Program-made: the position numbers and the translations under genes
Source: Cohnella panacarvi Gsoil 349
Lineage (GTDB): Bacteria; Bacillota; Bacilli; Paenibacillales; Paenibacillaceae
DNA length: 64,000 nucleotides
Assembly: GCF_000515335.1 (NCBI RefSeq)
Contig: NZ_KI911563.1
Span: 201,735-265,734 of the forward strand
Reading direction: 5' to 3'
In this document: positions 29,301 through 38,539 of the stretch, piece by piece
Numbering within the stretch: the stretch's first letter is position 1
Layout: the number at the start of each line of letters is the position of its first letter
The notes under the pieces: generated by a model
Databases searched by the model: none
Told to the model about the DNA's origin: nothing
The model's input: only the letters and a program-made list of their open reading frames with translations

Positions 29301-29351
29301 AAGGAACTCGACGTCATCGAAGCGTTCATCATGGAAGCCGTTGAACGCTAA
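26319..29351 (+). CDS. infB: Translation initiation factor IF-2 with repetitive N-terminus
   Basis: GTPase that brings initiator tRNA to the 30S subunit. 1010 residues. An N-terminal IF2_N domain ([19 protein letters not shown]) begins near residue 11; residues about 60-155 are Ala/Pro/Gln-rich; residues about 157-327 hold 13 units around the core PQGQGG; a second IF2_N domain lies near 425-475; the G domain starts at GHVDHGKT (residues 522-529), followed by DTPGHEAF and NKIDKPD; domains II-IV complete the C-terminus. TTG start after CGGAGGTGG. Long IF-2 linkers are common, but this glycine/glutamine repeat is unusual. Confidence 0.97.
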   Translation: MSKQEDNKDKLRVYEYAKQLNMSSKEIITILKRQNMPVNNHMSVMEDGMTQAVEKFFRDVKANAAAKMANTAAKPAQSQGGGDGRRSSGGAPAAASAPAQSQPRREEQAPAARPAAPASSAASTPAAPQSAAPAPAPAASAASASPAQGQEGAPREGGRPQGQGGYGNREGGRPQGQGGYNRDGQRPQGQGGYNRDGQRPQGQGGYNRDGQRPQGQGGYNRDGQRPQGQGGQGGYGQRPQGQGGQGGYGQRPQGQGGQGGYGQRPQGQGGQGGYGQRPQGQGGQGGYGQRPQGQGGQGGYGQRPQGQGGQGGQGGYGQRPQGQGGFGGNRGPGTSAPAGNSSFGGSRGGAPVAAAGQRGTGTRTDNRTPSRDGKGREDFNRNNPNAAGKRKELGARFDERPNFRSPKGKGGKNARGKNNQPPREKIDNTPKKVIVRGNMTVGEVAKLLHKDVAEVIKKLFMMGVMATINQEVDLDTVLLIAGEYGVETEVKIVVEDMQFETVEEKDDEVDLVARPPVVTIMGHVDHGKTTLLDAIRETKVASGEAGGITQHIGAYQVEINGKKISFLDTPGHEAFTTMRSRGAQVTDITILVVAADDGVMPQTVEAINHAKAANVPIIVAVNKIDKPDANPDKVKQELTEYGLVQEAWGGDTIFVEVSAKQRVNLDGLLEMILLVAEVNDYKANPDKRARGTVMEAELDKGKGPVARILVQNGTLKVGDAFVAGDCFGRVRAMTNDRGRRIKEAGPSTPVEITGLTEVPQAGDPFMVFEDERKAREIADKRSIKTRQETMKANQAVTLEDLFSKIKEGEIKELNVILKADVQGSLEALKGSLEKIEIEGVRVRTIHSGVGAITESDIRLASASSAIVIGFNVRPESGAQSTAEQEKVDVRLHSIIYKVIEEIEQAMKGMLDPVFQEKVIGHAEVRNIFKINKGTIAGCMVTDGKMQRNVQVRLLRDNKVVYEGKLDTLKRFKDDAKEVSEGYECGITLEKFTDYKELDVIEAFIMEAVER
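26788..27300 (+). repeat. Tandem repeat within infB (13 PQGQGG units)
   Basis: Thirteen near-identical copies of about 39 bases, each reading CGTCCGCAAGGCCA with small changes. Early units encode [13 protein letters not shown] and later ones [13 protein letters not shown]. The bases are as similar as the residues, so units arose recently by slippage or unequal exchange. Confidence 0.92.
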
Positions 29352-29381
29352 GCCACACCGATTGAACGAGGTGAACAGAGC

Positions 29382-29738
29382 ATGGCTAAATTCCGGGTAG
29401 GACGGGTCGGCGAACAGATCAAGAAGGAAATCAGCACGATCATTCAGACGGAGCTGAAGGATCCTCGGATCGGATTCATTACGGTAACCGGAGTCGACGT
29501 TACGAATGACCTGTCCCTGGCCAGAGTCTATTTAAGCATTCTGGGCAGCGACGAGCAGAAAGAAGAGACGCTGAAGGCGATCGGCCGCGCGAACGGATTT
29601 CTCCGTTCGGAGCTTGGCCGTCGCGTGAAGCTGCGCCATACGCCCGTGATGGAGTTCAAGTTCGACAGCTCCATCGCGTACGGCAGCAAGATCGAATCGC
29701 TGCTGAATCAGATTAACGAAGAGTCGTTGAAGATGTAG
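29382..29738 (+). CDS. rbfA: Ribosome-binding factor A
   Basis: Binds 16S rRNA during late 30S assembly and cold adaptation. 118 residues with the typical N-terminus RVGRVGEQIKKEISTIIQ and the KH-like core DPRIGFITVTGVDVTNDL, then FLRSELGRRVKLRHTPVM. ATG with GAGGTG upstream. Continues the infB operon. Confidence 0.96.
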   Translation: MAKFRVGRVGEQIKKEISTIIQTELKDPRIGFITVTGVDVTNDLSLARVYLSILGSDEQKEETLKAIGRANGFLRSELGRRVKLRHTPVMEFKFDSSIAYGSKIESLLNQINEESLKM

Positions 29739-29755
29739 GTTAGGGGGAACCAGGC

Positions 29756-30745
29756 ATGTGGGCTGACGTATTGCAGGAAGCCGCCGATTTTATTCGTGAA
29801 AGGGACGATTTCCTGGTCGTGTCTCACGTGCAGCCCGACGGGGATGCCATTAGTTCGACTGTCGCCATGGGATGGCTGCTTGCGAAACTCGGCAAAACGT
29901 ACACCTTGCTTAACGAAGGTCCGGTGCCTTCCAAACTTTGCTATTTGCGGGGCTGCGAGGATATCGTCACGATTCCGGGCGACGAGCCTCCAGTTAGGCA
30001 ATTCCGCAACGTGATCTGCGTCGATTGCGCCGATTATTCGCGCGTCGGCCTACGCGGGACGCAATGGGTAGCCGAAGGCGCCGACATTCTGAACATCGAT
30101 CATCATCCGACCAATGACAGCTACGGGGTCGTCAACGTGCTTAAGTTCGATGCGGCAGCGACGGCGGAAATCATCATCGAGCTGATCGACGCCATGTCGT
30201 TCCCGATCGATAGGGACGTTGCCACCGCGATCTATACGGGTATCCTGACGGATACCGGAGGCTTCAGGTACTCGAACACAAGCCCCGCCGTCATGGCGAT
30301 CGCTTCGCGTCTGCTGCAAGCGGGCGTGAACGGGCCGGAGCTGGCCGAGCTCCTTCTCGAGCGCATGACTTTCGGCCAAATGCAAATGATCCAACGCGGG
30401 TTATCGCGTCTGGCATTCAGCGACGACAAGAGAATCGGCTGGATATGGGTCACTTCGGAGGATTTAGCCGAGACCGGCGCGACCAACGAAGACCTGGAAG
30501 GGCTCGTCAATTACCCGCGCAACATCGAAGGCGTCGAAGTCGGTCTGCTGTTCAAGGAGAACGGACAGTCTTCCGTGAAGGTCAGCCTGCGTTCCTCCGG
30601 TTCCGTGAACGTCGCGGCCGTGGCGCAGCATTTCGGCGGCGGCGGACACGTGCGCGCGGCAGGATGCAGGTTAACCGAGCCGCTTCCCGAAGCGGTCTCG
30701 AAAGTCGTGGACGTCGTGCAGAAGGCGTTGAACGGGCATGAGTAA
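29756..30745 (+). CDS. nrnA: NrnA, DHH-DHHA1 oligoribonuclease / pAp phosphatase
   Basis: Degrades short RNA (nano-RNA) and dephosphorylates 3'-phosphoadenosine 5'-phosphate; Firmicute counterpart of Orn. 329 residues; DHH-family metal motifs SHVQPDGDAISS near residues 23-34, CVDCADYSR near 88-96 and NIDHHPTND near 113-121; a DHHA1 C-terminal domain with GGGGHVRAAGCRL near 293-305. Overlaps truB by 8 bases. Confidence 0.94.
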   Translation: MWADVLQEAADFIRERDDFLVVSHVQPDGDAISSTVAMGWLLAKLGKTYTLLNEGPVPSKLCYLRGCEDIVTIPGDEPPVRQFRNVICVDCADYSRVGLRGTQWVAEGADILNIDHHPTNDSYGVVNVLKFDAAATAEIIIELIDAMSFPIDRDVATAIYTGILTDTGGFRYSNTSPAVMAIASRLLQAGVNGPELAELLLERMTFGQMQMIQRGLSRLAFSDDKRIGWIWVTSEDLAETGATNEDLEGLVNYPRNIEGVEVGLLFKENGQSSVKVSLRSSGSVNVAAVAQHFGGGGHVRAAGCRLTEPLPEAVSKVVDVVQKALNGHE

Positions 30746-31691
30746 TAGCGGTCAGCCTGCGTTGGACGGCGTCCTTGCCGTCTGGAAGCCGGCCGGGTTC
30801 ACTTCGCACGACGTTGTGGCGAAAGCAAGACGGATTCTGCGGGAACGCCGGATCGGACATACCGGCACGCTCGATCCCGCCGTAACCGGCGTGCTCCCGC
30901 TTTGCATCGGACGAGCCACTCGATTCGTCGAGTATTTGCAAGAGCTTCCGAAGACGTATGAAGCTACTTTAAGATTCGGCATGGCCACCGATACGGAGGA
31001 CTTGAGCGGCAACGTGCTCGAGGAGTTAGACGCTTCTTTCCTTACGGAAGATACGATCGTCGATGCCGCGAGCTCCTTTATGGGAGAGATCGATCAAGTT
31101 CCTCCGATGGTATCCGCGGTGAAGATGAACGGTAAACGCCTCTACGAGCTTGCCCGCGAAGGCATCGTGGTCGAACGGCCGTCCAGGCGCGTTACGATCT
31201 ACGGGCTTAACGTGCTTCAGGTATCCGCGGGGGGACCGCAGCCTACCGTGTCATTCTCGGTATCCTGTTCCAAAGGCACTTACATTCGGACGCTATGCGT
31301 CGATATTGGCAGAAAGCTTGGCGTACCGGCCGTCATGGCGAAGCTCGTTCGTACGGAAAGCGCTGGACTGAGGCAACCTCAATGCGTAACCCTCGAACAG
31401 CTGGCGCAGCTGCAAGAGGAAGGTACGATCAGAGAGAAGCTCATCCCCGCCGATACGCTGGTCGAACTGCCGCGGACGGAAGTGTCCGAACCGGAATCGA
31501 CTTACGCGTTGCAAGGGAAGTCGATCGATGCCGCCCGCTTGCAGCCGCCGCCGGATCGGGAAGGCCTCTGGAAGCTGTATAGGAGAGACGGCGCGTTTCT
31601 CGGGTTGTTCTCGGTCGAGGAGAACTTGCATAAGGTCCGTCCGGTGAAGGTGTTCCACCCCTCTGACGAACAAGGGTCCGGGAACGCCTAG
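30738..31691 (+). CDS. truB: tRNA pseudouridine 55 synthase
   Basis: Makes pseudouridine 55 in tRNA. 317 residues; catalytic D46 in HTGTLDPAVTGVLP, the family segment YEATLRFGMATDTED, and a C-terminal PUA-like region. The N-terminus DGVLAVWKPAGFTSHD is characteristic. Lies in the usual place between nrnA and ribF. Confidence 0.96.
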   Translation: MSNSGQPALDGVLAVWKPAGFTSHDVVAKARRILRERRIGHTGTLDPAVTGVLPLCIGRATRFVEYLQELPKTYEATLRFGMATDTEDLSGNVLEELDASFLTEDTIVDAASSFMGEIDQVPPMVSAVKMNGKRLYELAREGIVVERPSRRVTIYGLNVLQVSAGGPQPTVSFSVSCSKGTYIRTLCVDIGRKLGVPAVMAKLVRTESAGLRQPQCVTLEQLAQLQEEGTIREKLIPADTLVELPRTEVSEPESTYALQGKSIDAARLQPPPDREGLWKLYRRDGAFLGLFSVEENLHKVRPVKVFHPSDEQGSGNA

Positions 31692-31715
31692 TCCGATGAA
31701 GCAGGAGGACATGTG

Positions 31716-32714
31716 GTGGAACGATACGATTTATATGTAGATCATGTTGCCGAATCGGGCGAGTTGCCCGCCGGCGCGATCCGATCGCAAGGCCTGTCGC
31801 TTGCGATCGGTTTTTTCGACGGCGTCCATCTCGGCCACCAAGAGGTCATTCGCCAGGCCGTTGCTTTAGCGAAGCAGCACGGAATCGTGCCTGCGGTCAT
31901 GACGTTCGATCCGCATCCGAGAGTGGTACTCGGTCAAGGCTCGCAGTATACGACCGTGCTTACTCCGGTGGAGGACAAGCTAGAGCTGTTCGCCGAGCTC
32001 GGCGTCGAAGCCGCGTACGTTATTCATTTCGACCGGCCGTTCTCGGAAGTGACGGCGGAGCGCTTCGTGAAATCGCTGATCGTTCCGATCGGCGTACGCA
32101 CCGCGGTCGTCGGGTTCGATTTCAAGTTCGGCTATCGCGGAGAAGGCAACGCCGAGGCGCTTTCCGAATTCGGAGAAGGCGGCTTGCAAGTGCACGTCGT
32201 CTCGCCGGTATATAACGATGGCGTTAAGGTGAGCAGCACTCGCGTTCGCGAGAAGCTGGCCGCCGGCGATTCTCGCGCCGCGATGCTGCTGCTCGGCAGA
32301 CCCTATGAAATTCAAGGCGTCGTCGTTCATGGGGACGCCCGGGGGCGGTTGCTCGGATTTCCAACGGCGAACGTTAAGCCCGAGCAGCCTTACGTCGTAC
32401 CGATGAACGGCGTATATGCAATCGAGGTTCGCGTGCTGCCGATAGGCGGTTCGCCGGGGGCCGAAGAGCGTTACCACGGCGTGCTGAACGTCGGGGTTCG
32501 GCCAACTTTCGATGCGCCCGGAGGACAGCTTAAGCTCGAAGCTCATTTGTTCGAATTTTCTGGCGATCTGTACGGACGCGAAATCGCGCTTATTTTTCAT
32601 TCTTTTATCCGGCAGGAACGCAAGTTCGAATCGATCGACCAGCTCGTCGCGCAAATCAAGAACGACGCGGAGCAAGCGAAAGCGCTGCTCTCCACGCTGC
32701 CGAGCGCGCTATGA
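31716..32714 (+). CDS. ribF: Bifunctional riboflavin kinase / FAD synthetase
   Basis: Makes FMN and FAD from riboflavin. 332 residues. The N-terminal adenylyltransferase part shows GFFDGVHLGHQEVI and TFDPHPRVVL, with SSTRVREKLAAGD near residues 170-182; the C-terminal flavokinase part shows GRLLGFPTANV and MNGVYA. Two GTG codons are possible at 31713 and 31716; the second has better spacing to AGGAGG. Last gene of the nusA-infB operon. Confidence 0.95.
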   Translation: MERYDLYVDHVAESGELPAGAIRSQGLSLAIGFFDGVHLGHQEVIRQAVALAKQHGIVPAVMTFDPHPRVVLGQGSQYTTVLTPVEDKLELFAELGVEAAYVIHFDRPFSEVTAERFVKSLIVPIGVRTAVVGFDFKFGYRGEGNAEALSEFGEGGLQVHVVSPVYNDGVKVSSTRVREKLAAGDSRAAMLLLGRPYEIQGVVVHGDARGRLLGFPTANVKPEQPYVVPMNGVYAIEVRVLPIGGSPGAEERYHGVLNVGVRPTFDAPGGQLKLEAHLFEFSGDLYGREIALIFHSFIRQERKFESIDQLVAQIKNDAEQAKALLSTLPSAL

Positions 32715-32731
32715 ATGTATGAACATAGGCG

Positions 32732-32761
32732 TTGTAACGGGGATCACTTCTGTGCTATACT
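32732..32761 (+). promoter_or_regulatory. Promoter of rpsO
   Basis: TTGTAA (32732-32737), 18-base spacer, TATACT (32756-32761), just after the ribF stop codon. The following leader of about 120 bases may hold an S15-binding regulatory fold, but I could not assign one. Confidence 0.72.
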
Positions 32762-32886
32762 AGACAACGTTGCTGAAATCCGGCCAGATTGGCGAGGACG
32801 GTAAGCAAACATAACCTTAGCTTGGCTGCGCGCTTCACCAACGCCTGCGAGGCTAACGGCGATTCTATTGAAGGAGGTGTTCCAGG

Positions 32887-33156
32887 ATGGCATTGACTCA
32901 AGAACGCAAGAACGCATTGATCGAAGAGCATCGCACGCATGCTTCGGACACGGGATCCCCGGAAGTCCAGATCGCTATCCTTACGGAGAACATCAACAAT
33001 TTGACGAACCATTTCCGGTCGCACAAGAAAGATCACCACTCGCGCCGCGGTTTGCTCAAGATGGTTGGTCAACGCCGTAAGCTGCTCGTTTATTTGAAAA
33101 ACAAAGACGTTAGCCGTTATAGCGCGCTTATCGCGAAGCTCGGTCTGCGTCGCTAA
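32887..33156 (+). CDS. rpsO: 30S ribosomal protein S15
   Basis: Binds 16S rRNA central domain early in assembly. 89 residues, full length: [18 protein letters not shown] at the start, [15 protein letters not shown], and [20 protein letters not shown] after AAGGAGGTG. Has its own promoter and terminator, as in other bacteria where rpsO and pnp are neighbours. Confidence 0.98.
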   Translation: MALTQERKNALIEEHRTHASDTGSPEVQIAILTENINNLTNHFRSHKKDHHSRRGLLKMVGQRRKLLVYLKNKDVSRYSALIAKLGLRR

Positions 33157-33171
33157 TCATGTACCGCACGA

Positions 33172-33230
33172 AAGCAACCTGGATCAGCCGATGGGACGCA
33201 TCGTCCCGAAAGGCTCCGGGTTGCTTTTTT
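33172..33230 (+). terminator. Terminator after rpsO
   Basis: AAGCAACCTGGA...GCC pairs with GGCTCCGGGTTGCTT, with an inner hairpin GGGACG-CAT-CGTCCC, then TTTTTT. Confidence 0.88.
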
Positions 33231-33239
33231 CCGATATTG

Positions 33240-33275
33240 GGCCGCTTCAAGTCAAGTTTCGATGCCTAAGCGGCC
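33240..33275 (+). repeat. Inverted repeat in the pnp leader
   Basis: GGCCGCTT (33240-33247) and AAGCGGCC (33268-33275) are a perfect 8-bp stem with a 20-base loop, without a long T run. Could be a processing or autoregulatory site for pnp; function inferred from position only. Confidence 0.45.
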
Positions 33276-33345
33276 TTCTAGCAGGAAATAATGGAAAGTG
33301 TGTCGAATGTACATAAAGTTGTAGGTTATAGAGGAGGGAATTTTT

Positions 33346-35460
33346 TTGGAACAACGAGTTGAAATGTTGCTCGGAGGCCGTCCGTTCGCGCTCGAAACAG
33401 GACGTCTTGCCAAGCAAGCGAACGGCGCGGTTGTCGTTCGGTATGGTGATACGGTGGTGCTGTCCACCGTAACGGCTTCGTCGGAGCCTAAAGATCTTGA
33501 TTTTTTCCCGCTTACGGTTAACTATGAAGAGCGGCTGTACGCGGTAGGTAAAATTCCAGGCGGATTCATCAAGCGCGAAGGCCGTCCGAGCGAGAAGGCT
33601 ATTCTCGCAAGCCGGTTGACGGACCGTCCGATTCGTCCGTTATTCTCGGAAGGGTTCCGGAACGACGTGCAGATCGTTAACTTGGTCATGAGCGTCGATC
33701 AGGACTGCTCGCCGGAAATCGCGGCTATGATCGGTACATCCGCGGCGTTGTCGATTTCCAACGTCCCGTTCAACGGACCGGTAGGCGGCGTTATCGTGGG
33801 ACGGATCGACGGCCAGTTCGTCGTGAATCCGACCGTCGAGCAGGAAGCCAAGAGCGACCTTTACGTCGTCGTCGCGGGTACTCGCGACGCGATCATGATG
33901 GTCGAAGCGGAAGCCGACGAAGTATCCGAAACGGATATGCTTGAAGCGATCATGTTCGGTCACGACGAAATCAAGAGAATTTGCGGCACGATCGACGAAC
34001 TCGTCGCCAAAGCCGGCCAACCGAAGATGGAAGTCAAGCTGCATGCTGCCGACGCTCAAGTAGAAGCCGATGTACAAGCTTATGCGCATGCTCGTCTCGT
34101 CGAGGCGGTACGCATCTCGGAGAAGCATGCCCGCCAAGAAGCGATCGACGCGATCAACGCGGAGACGGTCGATCACTTCGCGATCCAATACGCGGAAACG
34201 CCGAACAAGCTGAAAGACGTCAAAGAAGTGCTGTACGATATCGTGAAGAACGAAGTCCGCCGGTTGATCACGCACGACAAGGTGCGTCCGGACGGCCGCG
34301 CGCTCAACGAAATTCGTCCGATCTCCAGCGATGTCGGCATACTGCCTCGCACGCACGGGTCCGGCCTATTCACTCGCGGTCAGACGCAAGCACTCAGCAT
34401 CTGTACGCTCGGTCCGCTCGGCGAAGTGCAAATTCTCGACGGCATCGGCCTCGAAGAATCGAAGCGGTTCATGCACCATTACAACTTCCCGCCGTTCTCG
34501 GTCGGAGAAGCTCGTCCGCTTCGCCCGCCAGGACGCCGCGAGATCGGTCACGGCGCGCTCGGCGAACGCGCATTGCTGAAAGTCATTCCTTCCGAAGCGG
34601 AATTCCCGTACACGATTCGTCTCGTCTCCGAGGTGCTTGAGTCTAACGGTTCGACGTCCCAAGCGAGCATCTGCGCGAGCACGTTGGCGATGATGGACGC
34701 GGGCGTACCGATCAAGGCGCCGGTTGCCGGCGTTGCGATGGGTCTGATCAAAGACGGCGAGCATACTTCGATTCTGACGGATATTCAAGGGATGGAAGAC
34801 CATCTCGGCGATATGGACTTCAAAGTAGCGGGTACGGCAGACGGCATTACGGCGATCCAAATGGATATCAAGATCGACGGCATCGATCGCCAAATCCTGA
34901 CCGACGCGCTCGCGCAAGCGAAAGAAGGCCGCATGTTCATCCTCGGCAAAATGCTCGAGACGATGAAAGAGCCGCGCCAATCGCTTAGCCCGTATGCTCC
35001 GAAGATCATTACGCTCAAGATCAACCCGGACAAAATCCGCGACGTTATCGGTTCCGGCGGGAAAATCATCAACAAAATCATCGAAGAGACCGGCGTTAAA
35101 ATCGACATCGAGCAGGACGGCACCGTCTATATCGCTTCGACGGACGAAGCCGCGAACAACCGCGCACGGTCGATTATCGAAGGCATCGTGAAAGAAGTCG
35201 TCGTCGGCGAAGTCTACACGGGTACGGTCAAACGGATCGAGAAGTTTGGTTGCTTCGTCGAAATTCTTCCGAATAAAGACGGGCTGATCCACATTAGCCA
35301 AGTCGCTCACGAGAGAATCGCGAAAGTCGAAGACGTGCTCAACATCGGAGACGTCGTCGAAGTCAAAGTAACGGAAATCGACAACATGGGTCGGATCAAC
35401 TTGTCCCGCAAAGCGCTGTTAGCGCCGGAGAAGCCTTCCTCGGTCGAAACCAAAGCTTAA
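33346..35460 (+). CDS. pnp: Polynucleotide phosphorylase
   Basis: 3'-5' phosphorolytic exoribonuclease. 704 residues: two RNase PH-like cores (about 10-225 and 320-540), an alpha-helical linker, a KH domain ([19 protein letters not shown], about residues 565-583) and an S1 domain ([19 protein letters not shown], from about residue 622). TTG start right after GAGGAGGGAATTTTT. With RNase J and RNase Y it gives this window three major RNA-decay enzymes. Confidence 0.97.
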   Translation: MEQRVEMLLGGRPFALETGRLAKQANGAVVVRYGDTVVLSTVTASSEPKDLDFFPLTVNYEERLYAVGKIPGGFIKREGRPSEKAILASRLTDRPIRPLFSEGFRNDVQIVNLVMSVDQDCSPEIAAMIGTSAALSISNVPFNGPVGGVIVGRIDGQFVVNPTVEQEAKSDLYVVVAGTRDAIMMVEAEADEVSETDMLEAIMFGHDEIKRICGTIDELVAKAGQPKMEVKLHAADAQVEADVQAYAHARLVEAVRISEKHARQEAIDAINAETVDHFAIQYAETPNKLKDVKEVLYDIVKNEVRRLITHDKVRPDGRALNEIRPISSDVGILPRTHGSGLFTRGQTQALSICTLGPLGEVQILDGIGLEESKRFMHHYNFPPFSVGEARPLRPPGRREIGHGALGERALLKVIPSEAEFPYTIRLVSEVLESNGSTSQASICASTLAMMDAGVPIKAPVAGVAMGLIKDGEHTSILTDIQGMEDHLGDMDFKVAGTADGITAIQMDIKIDGIDRQILTDALAQAKEGRMFILGKMLETMKEPRQSLSPYAPKIITLKINPDKIRDVIGSGGKIINKIIEETGVKIDIEQDGTVYIASTDEAANNRARSIIEGIVKEVVVGEVYTGTVKRIEKFGCFVEILPNKDGLIHISQVAHERIAKVEDVLNIGDVVEVKVTEIDNMGRINLSRKALLAPEKPSSVETKA

Positions 35461-35480
35461 CAATTGCATATCGAACGGAC

Positions 35481-35516
35481 AAAAGAGACGAGCTTTAACG
35501 GTCTCTTTTTGTTTTG
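35481..35516 (+). terminator. Terminator after pnp
   Basis: AAAAGAGAC (35481-35489) pairs with GTCTCTTTT (35501-35509), 11-base loop, T-rich end. Confidence 0.87.
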
Positions 35517-35631
35517 TATAGAGGTTTGGTTGCATATTTCGCCCTGTTCCATGGGATGCTCTCACATATTAACCGTCTTCCGCGCATAGGCTTATGCAAG
35601 GTAATGGGACAAGATCGGAGTGAGAAGATGC

Positions 35632-36615
35632 ATGAACGCGACGAAAATGCGCACCAAAGCATTCGCGATGGCCATTTGTTTATTGCTGGTGGTGCTATTA
35701 GGCACGTACGGGCCTCTTCATGACTATTTGACCGCATTGAAGCAGACGGCGGCTGGCGAGGCGTTCAGTCCGACGACGAGCAACGCCGAGCTGCTGCAAT
35801 GGATTAAGCAAGAGGCGTCGGCGAGAACGGTTCCGGCCATCAATGCGGTTAACGATCGGGTATGGAAAGCGATTCCGGGGTATAACGGCAAAGAAGTCGA
35901 TATCGAAGCCACTTACCGTAAAGCGGTCGAGAAAGGCATTCGGCTGCCCGGTGACGCGGAGACTGTCCCATGGATATATCGGGAAGTCAAACCGAAAGTC
36001 AATTTATCGGACTTGCCGTTGCTGCCCATCTATCGGGGGAATCCCGCGAAACCGATGGTCGCGCTGATGATCAACGTGGCGTGGGGCGACGAATATATCA
36101 TGCCGATGCTCGATACGCTCAAAGCCGCGAACGTTCATGCGACGTTCTTCTTGGATGGCATGTGGCTTTCGAAGCATAAAGAGGTCGCCAAGGAAATCAT
36201 CGCGCGAGGGCACGAAGTATCGAACCATGCCTATTCTCATCCGAACATGAGTCGGCTGGGCCCGGCAAGGCAACGCGAAGAAATCGGTAAAGTAGAGAAG
36301 CTGCTAGACGAGCTCGGCGTTGACAACCATTGGTTCGCCCCTCCTTCAGGGGATTACAACGGTCTAACGGTACAAACGGCATCCGAATACGGTCTGCGAA
36401 CCGTACTCTGGACGCTGGATACGCTGGATTGGATGAAGCCGGCTTCTTGGACGATCGTCTCCAAAGTTAAGGAGCGCGTCGGTCCGGGAACGTTAATCTT
36501 AATGCACCCGACGGAAGCGTCGAAAGGCGCGCTGTCAAACATGATCACAACGATTAAAGCCAAAGGGTATTCGCTGGGAACGGTATCCGAGACGCTGTCG
36601 ACGGATCGGGCGTAG
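35632..36615 (+). CDS. ylxY: YlxY-like polysaccharide deacetylase family protein
   Basis: 327 residues: a membrane anchor near the N-terminus (AFAMAICLLLVVLLGTYG, about residues 10-27), then a NodB-type domain at about 140-325. Gene position between pnp and mlpA matches ylxY of B. subtilis. Of the NodB motifs, the usual TFDDG is replaced by INVAWGDE, the His pair is kept (SNHAYSHPNM) and the usual RxPY/RxPYG motif reads FAPPSGDY, so the Asp catalytic base and the Arg are missing. It may be a non-catalytic or altered member with a sporulation or wall role. The ATG at 35632 is chosen by spacing from GGAG; a GTG at 35620 overlaps it. Confidence 0.88.
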   Translation: MNATKMRTKAFAMAICLLLVVLLGTYGPLHDYLTALKQTAAGEAFSPTTSNAELLQWIKQEASARTVPAINAVNDRVWKAIPGYNGKEVDIEATYRKAVEKGIRLPGDAETVPWIYREVKPKVNLSDLPLLPIYRGNPAKPMVALMINVAWGDEYIMPMLDTLKAANVHATFFLDGMWLSKHKEVAKEIIARGHEVSNHAYSHPNMSRLGPARQREEIGKVEKLLDELGVDNHWFAPPSGDYNGLTVQTASEYGLRTVLWTLDTLDWMKPASWTIVSKVKERVGPGTLILMHPTEASKGALSNMITTIKAKGYSLGTVSETLSTDRA

Positions 36616-36621
36616 GCGTTG

Positions 36622-36650
36622 TTGTGGCAGTTGTCGGAATTTGGTATAGT
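36622..36650 (+). promoter_or_regulatory. Probable promoter of mlpA
   Basis: TTGTGG (36622-36627), 17-base spacer, TATAGT (36645-36650), immediately after ylxY and 28 bases before the mlpA start. Confidence 0.6.
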
Positions 36651-36677
36651 GATATCATTCTCAAAGGGGGAGATCGG

Positions 36678-37958
36678 GTGAACAAATATCAACTTAAGAA
36701 TGGACTGCGCGTGATGATCGAATCGATTCCCGGCGTAAGATCGGTATCGTTCGGCATCTGGGTCAAAACCGGTTCCCGCTACGAAACGTTGGACAACAAC
36801 GGGATTTCCCATTTTATCGAGCACATGCTGTTTAAAGGGACCGATCGTCATAGCGCTAAAGATATCGCCGACCGTTTCGACGGAATCGGCGGAAACGTGA
36901 ACGCCTTTACGTCCAAAGAGTACACTTGCTATTACGCTAAGGTGCTTGACGAGCATTTGCCGATCGCCGTCGACATTCTCGCGGACATGTTCTTCAACTC
37001 GAAGCTGGCGGACGAAGAATTGGCGAAAGAGAAAAACGTTATACTCGAGGAAATCTCGATGTACGAAGATACGCCGGACGACACGGTTCACGATCTAGCT
37101 TCTAGAGCCGCTTATGACGGGCATCCGCTCGCGTACTCCATACTCGGCACGGCGGAACGGCTGAATGCGATGGGCTCTTCGGATTTGCGCCGCTACATGG
37201 GCGAGCGTTATCGGATCGACAATACGGTCATCAGCCTTGCCGGCAACGTAGGGGAAGAAGTCCTCGCGTTATTGGAAGAGCATTTCGGTCAGTTCGACGT
37301 CAGCGGCGCCGAGTCGCCGGTGACCACGCCTTCGTTCCGTTCGGGCGCGTTGTTCCATCGGAAGAAGACGGAGCAGAACCATCTCTGTCTGACTTTCCCG
37401 GGCTGCTCGATCCAAGAGCCGAATTTATACGCGATGATTCTGCTCAACAATACGATCGGCGGAGGCATGAGCTCGCGTTTATTCCAAGAAATTCGCGAGA
37501 AGCGCGGCTTGGCGTACTCCGTATATTCCTACCATACCTCTTATGCGGATAGCGGATTGTTCACCGTATATGCGGGGACGGCGCCGAAGCAAACCCAAGA
37601 CGTATACGATCTCACGATGGAGCTGCTGGGCGACGTCGCGGCTAATGGGCTGAGCGAAGCCGAGATTTCCCGCTGCAAAGAGCAGTTGAAAGGCAATCTG
37701 ATCTTAAGCTTGGAAAGCACGAGCAGCCGGATGAACCGCATAGGCAAAAACGAGCTCATGCTCGGACGGCATCAATCTTTGGACGACATGCTGGCCAGAA
37801 TCGACCGGGTGTCGCTGGATGACGTCAATGACATGATCGCGAAGATGTTGCAGCAGCCGAGCGCGATCGCTTTAGTCGGCGCCAACGAAAAAGTGTTGTC
37901 GGGAATCGGGAGGGAGTTCGTTGTATCCAATTCAACTGAAGAGACTGCCGGGGAATGA
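36678..37958 (+). CDS. mlpA: M16 zinc protease MlpA/YmxG
   Basis: Processing-protease-like M16 peptidase found after ylxY in Bacilli. 426 residues with the inverted zinc motif H45-F-I-E48-H49 ([12 protein letters not shown]) and the downstream Glu in [12 protein letters not shown]. Two repeated M16 domains as in single-chain members. GTG at 36678 follows AAAGGGGGAG. A longer open frame starts upstream inside the promoter and is not used. Overlaps dut by 38 bases. Confidence 0.93.
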   Translation: MNKYQLKNGLRVMIESIPGVRSVSFGIWVKTGSRYETLDNNGISHFIEHMLFKGTDRHSAKDIADRFDGIGGNVNAFTSKEYTCYYAKVLDEHLPIAVDILADMFFNSKLADEELAKEKNVILEEISMYEDTPDDTVHDLASRAAYDGHPLAYSILGTAERLNAMGSSDLRRYMGERYRIDNTVISLAGNVGEEVLALLEEHFGQFDVSGAESPVTTPSFRSGALFHRKKTEQNHLCLTFPGCSIQEPNLYAMILLNNTIGGGMSSRLFQEIREKRGLAYSVYSYHTSYADSGLFTVYAGTAPKQTQDVYDLTMELLGDVAANGLSEAEISRCKEQLKGNLILSLESTSSRMNRIGKNELMLGRHQSLDDMLARIDRVSLDDVNDMIAKMLQQPSAIALVGANEKVLSGIGREFVVSNSTEETAGE

Positions 37959-38364
37959 AGACGTCCCTTTGCCTCAGCAAATGTCGGAATGGGCGGCGGG
38001 ATTCGACGTCCACGCGGCGGTAGCCGAGCCGGTCGTCTTGGCTCCGGGCGAGCGCGCATTAATTCCGACGGGTTTCGCCATGGCGATGCCGCGGGAGCTT
38101 GAAGCCCAGGTTAGACCTCGCAGCGGGCTAGCCTTCAAGCATGGAATTACATGCTTGAATACGCCGGGCACGATCGACGCGGATTATCGCGGCGAAGTGA
38201 AAGTACTGCTCATTAACTTGGGCCAGGAGGCTTTCACGATCAATCGCGGCGAACGGATCGCGCAGATCGTCTTCCAGCTCGTTCCTCAAGTTTCGCTGCA
38301 GGAAGTGTCCGAGTTGCCGGACACGCTTCGCGGCGAAGGCGGGTTTGGACATACGGGGAAATAA
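37921..38364 (+). CDS. dut: dUTP diphosphatase (dUTPase)
   Basis: Hydrolyses dUTP to dUMP, keeping uracil out of DNA. 147 residues with the trimeric dUTPase motifs: AGFDVHAA (motif 1), [10 protein letters not shown] (motif 2), [14 protein letters not shown] (motif 3), RGERIAQIV (motif 4) and the C-terminal [11 protein letters not shown] (motif 5). TTG start at 37921 follows GGGAGGG with 6 bases. It overlaps the mlpA end, so is probably translated from the same message. Confidence 0.95.
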   Translation: MYPIQLKRLPGNEDVPLPQQMSEWAAGFDVHAAVAEPVVLAPGERALIPTGFAMAMPRELEAQVRPRSGLAFKHGITCLNTPGTIDADYRGEVKVLLINLGQEAFTINRGERIAQIVFQLVPQVSLQEVSELPDTLRGEGGFGHTGK

Positions 38365-38378
38365 TCGTTAAGCGAGGG

Positions 38379-38420
38379 AAGCTTGATTCGGCTAATGGCC
38401 GGATCAAGCTTTTCTTTATG
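38379..38420 (+). terminator. Terminator after dut
   Basis: AAGCTTGAT (38379-38387) pairs with ATCAAGCTT (38403-38411), inner CGGC/GCCG stem, then TTCTTT. Marks the left boundary of core genes before the island. Confidence 0.85.
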
Positions 38421-38434
38421 TGGCGCCCTATGTC

Positions 38435-38476
38435 TCCTTTTTCTCCCCTTATGGCCATTATCCCGTCAAGTCAGGG
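38435..38476 (+). repeat. Left terminal inverted repeat
   Basis: Reads TCCTTTTTCTCC then CCTTATGGCCATTATCCC then GTCAAGTCAGGG. The right copy (39609-39650, minus strand) differs at 7 of 42 bases. The inner 30 bases match the recA-upstream repeats (60836-60913) at 25 positions. Confidence 0.8.
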
Positions 38477-38539
38477 ATAGGGTGACGGGGAATAGAGCTG
38501 CGTTGGCATTTGACCTCGCTTTCGGTTCGGGTAACGCGA

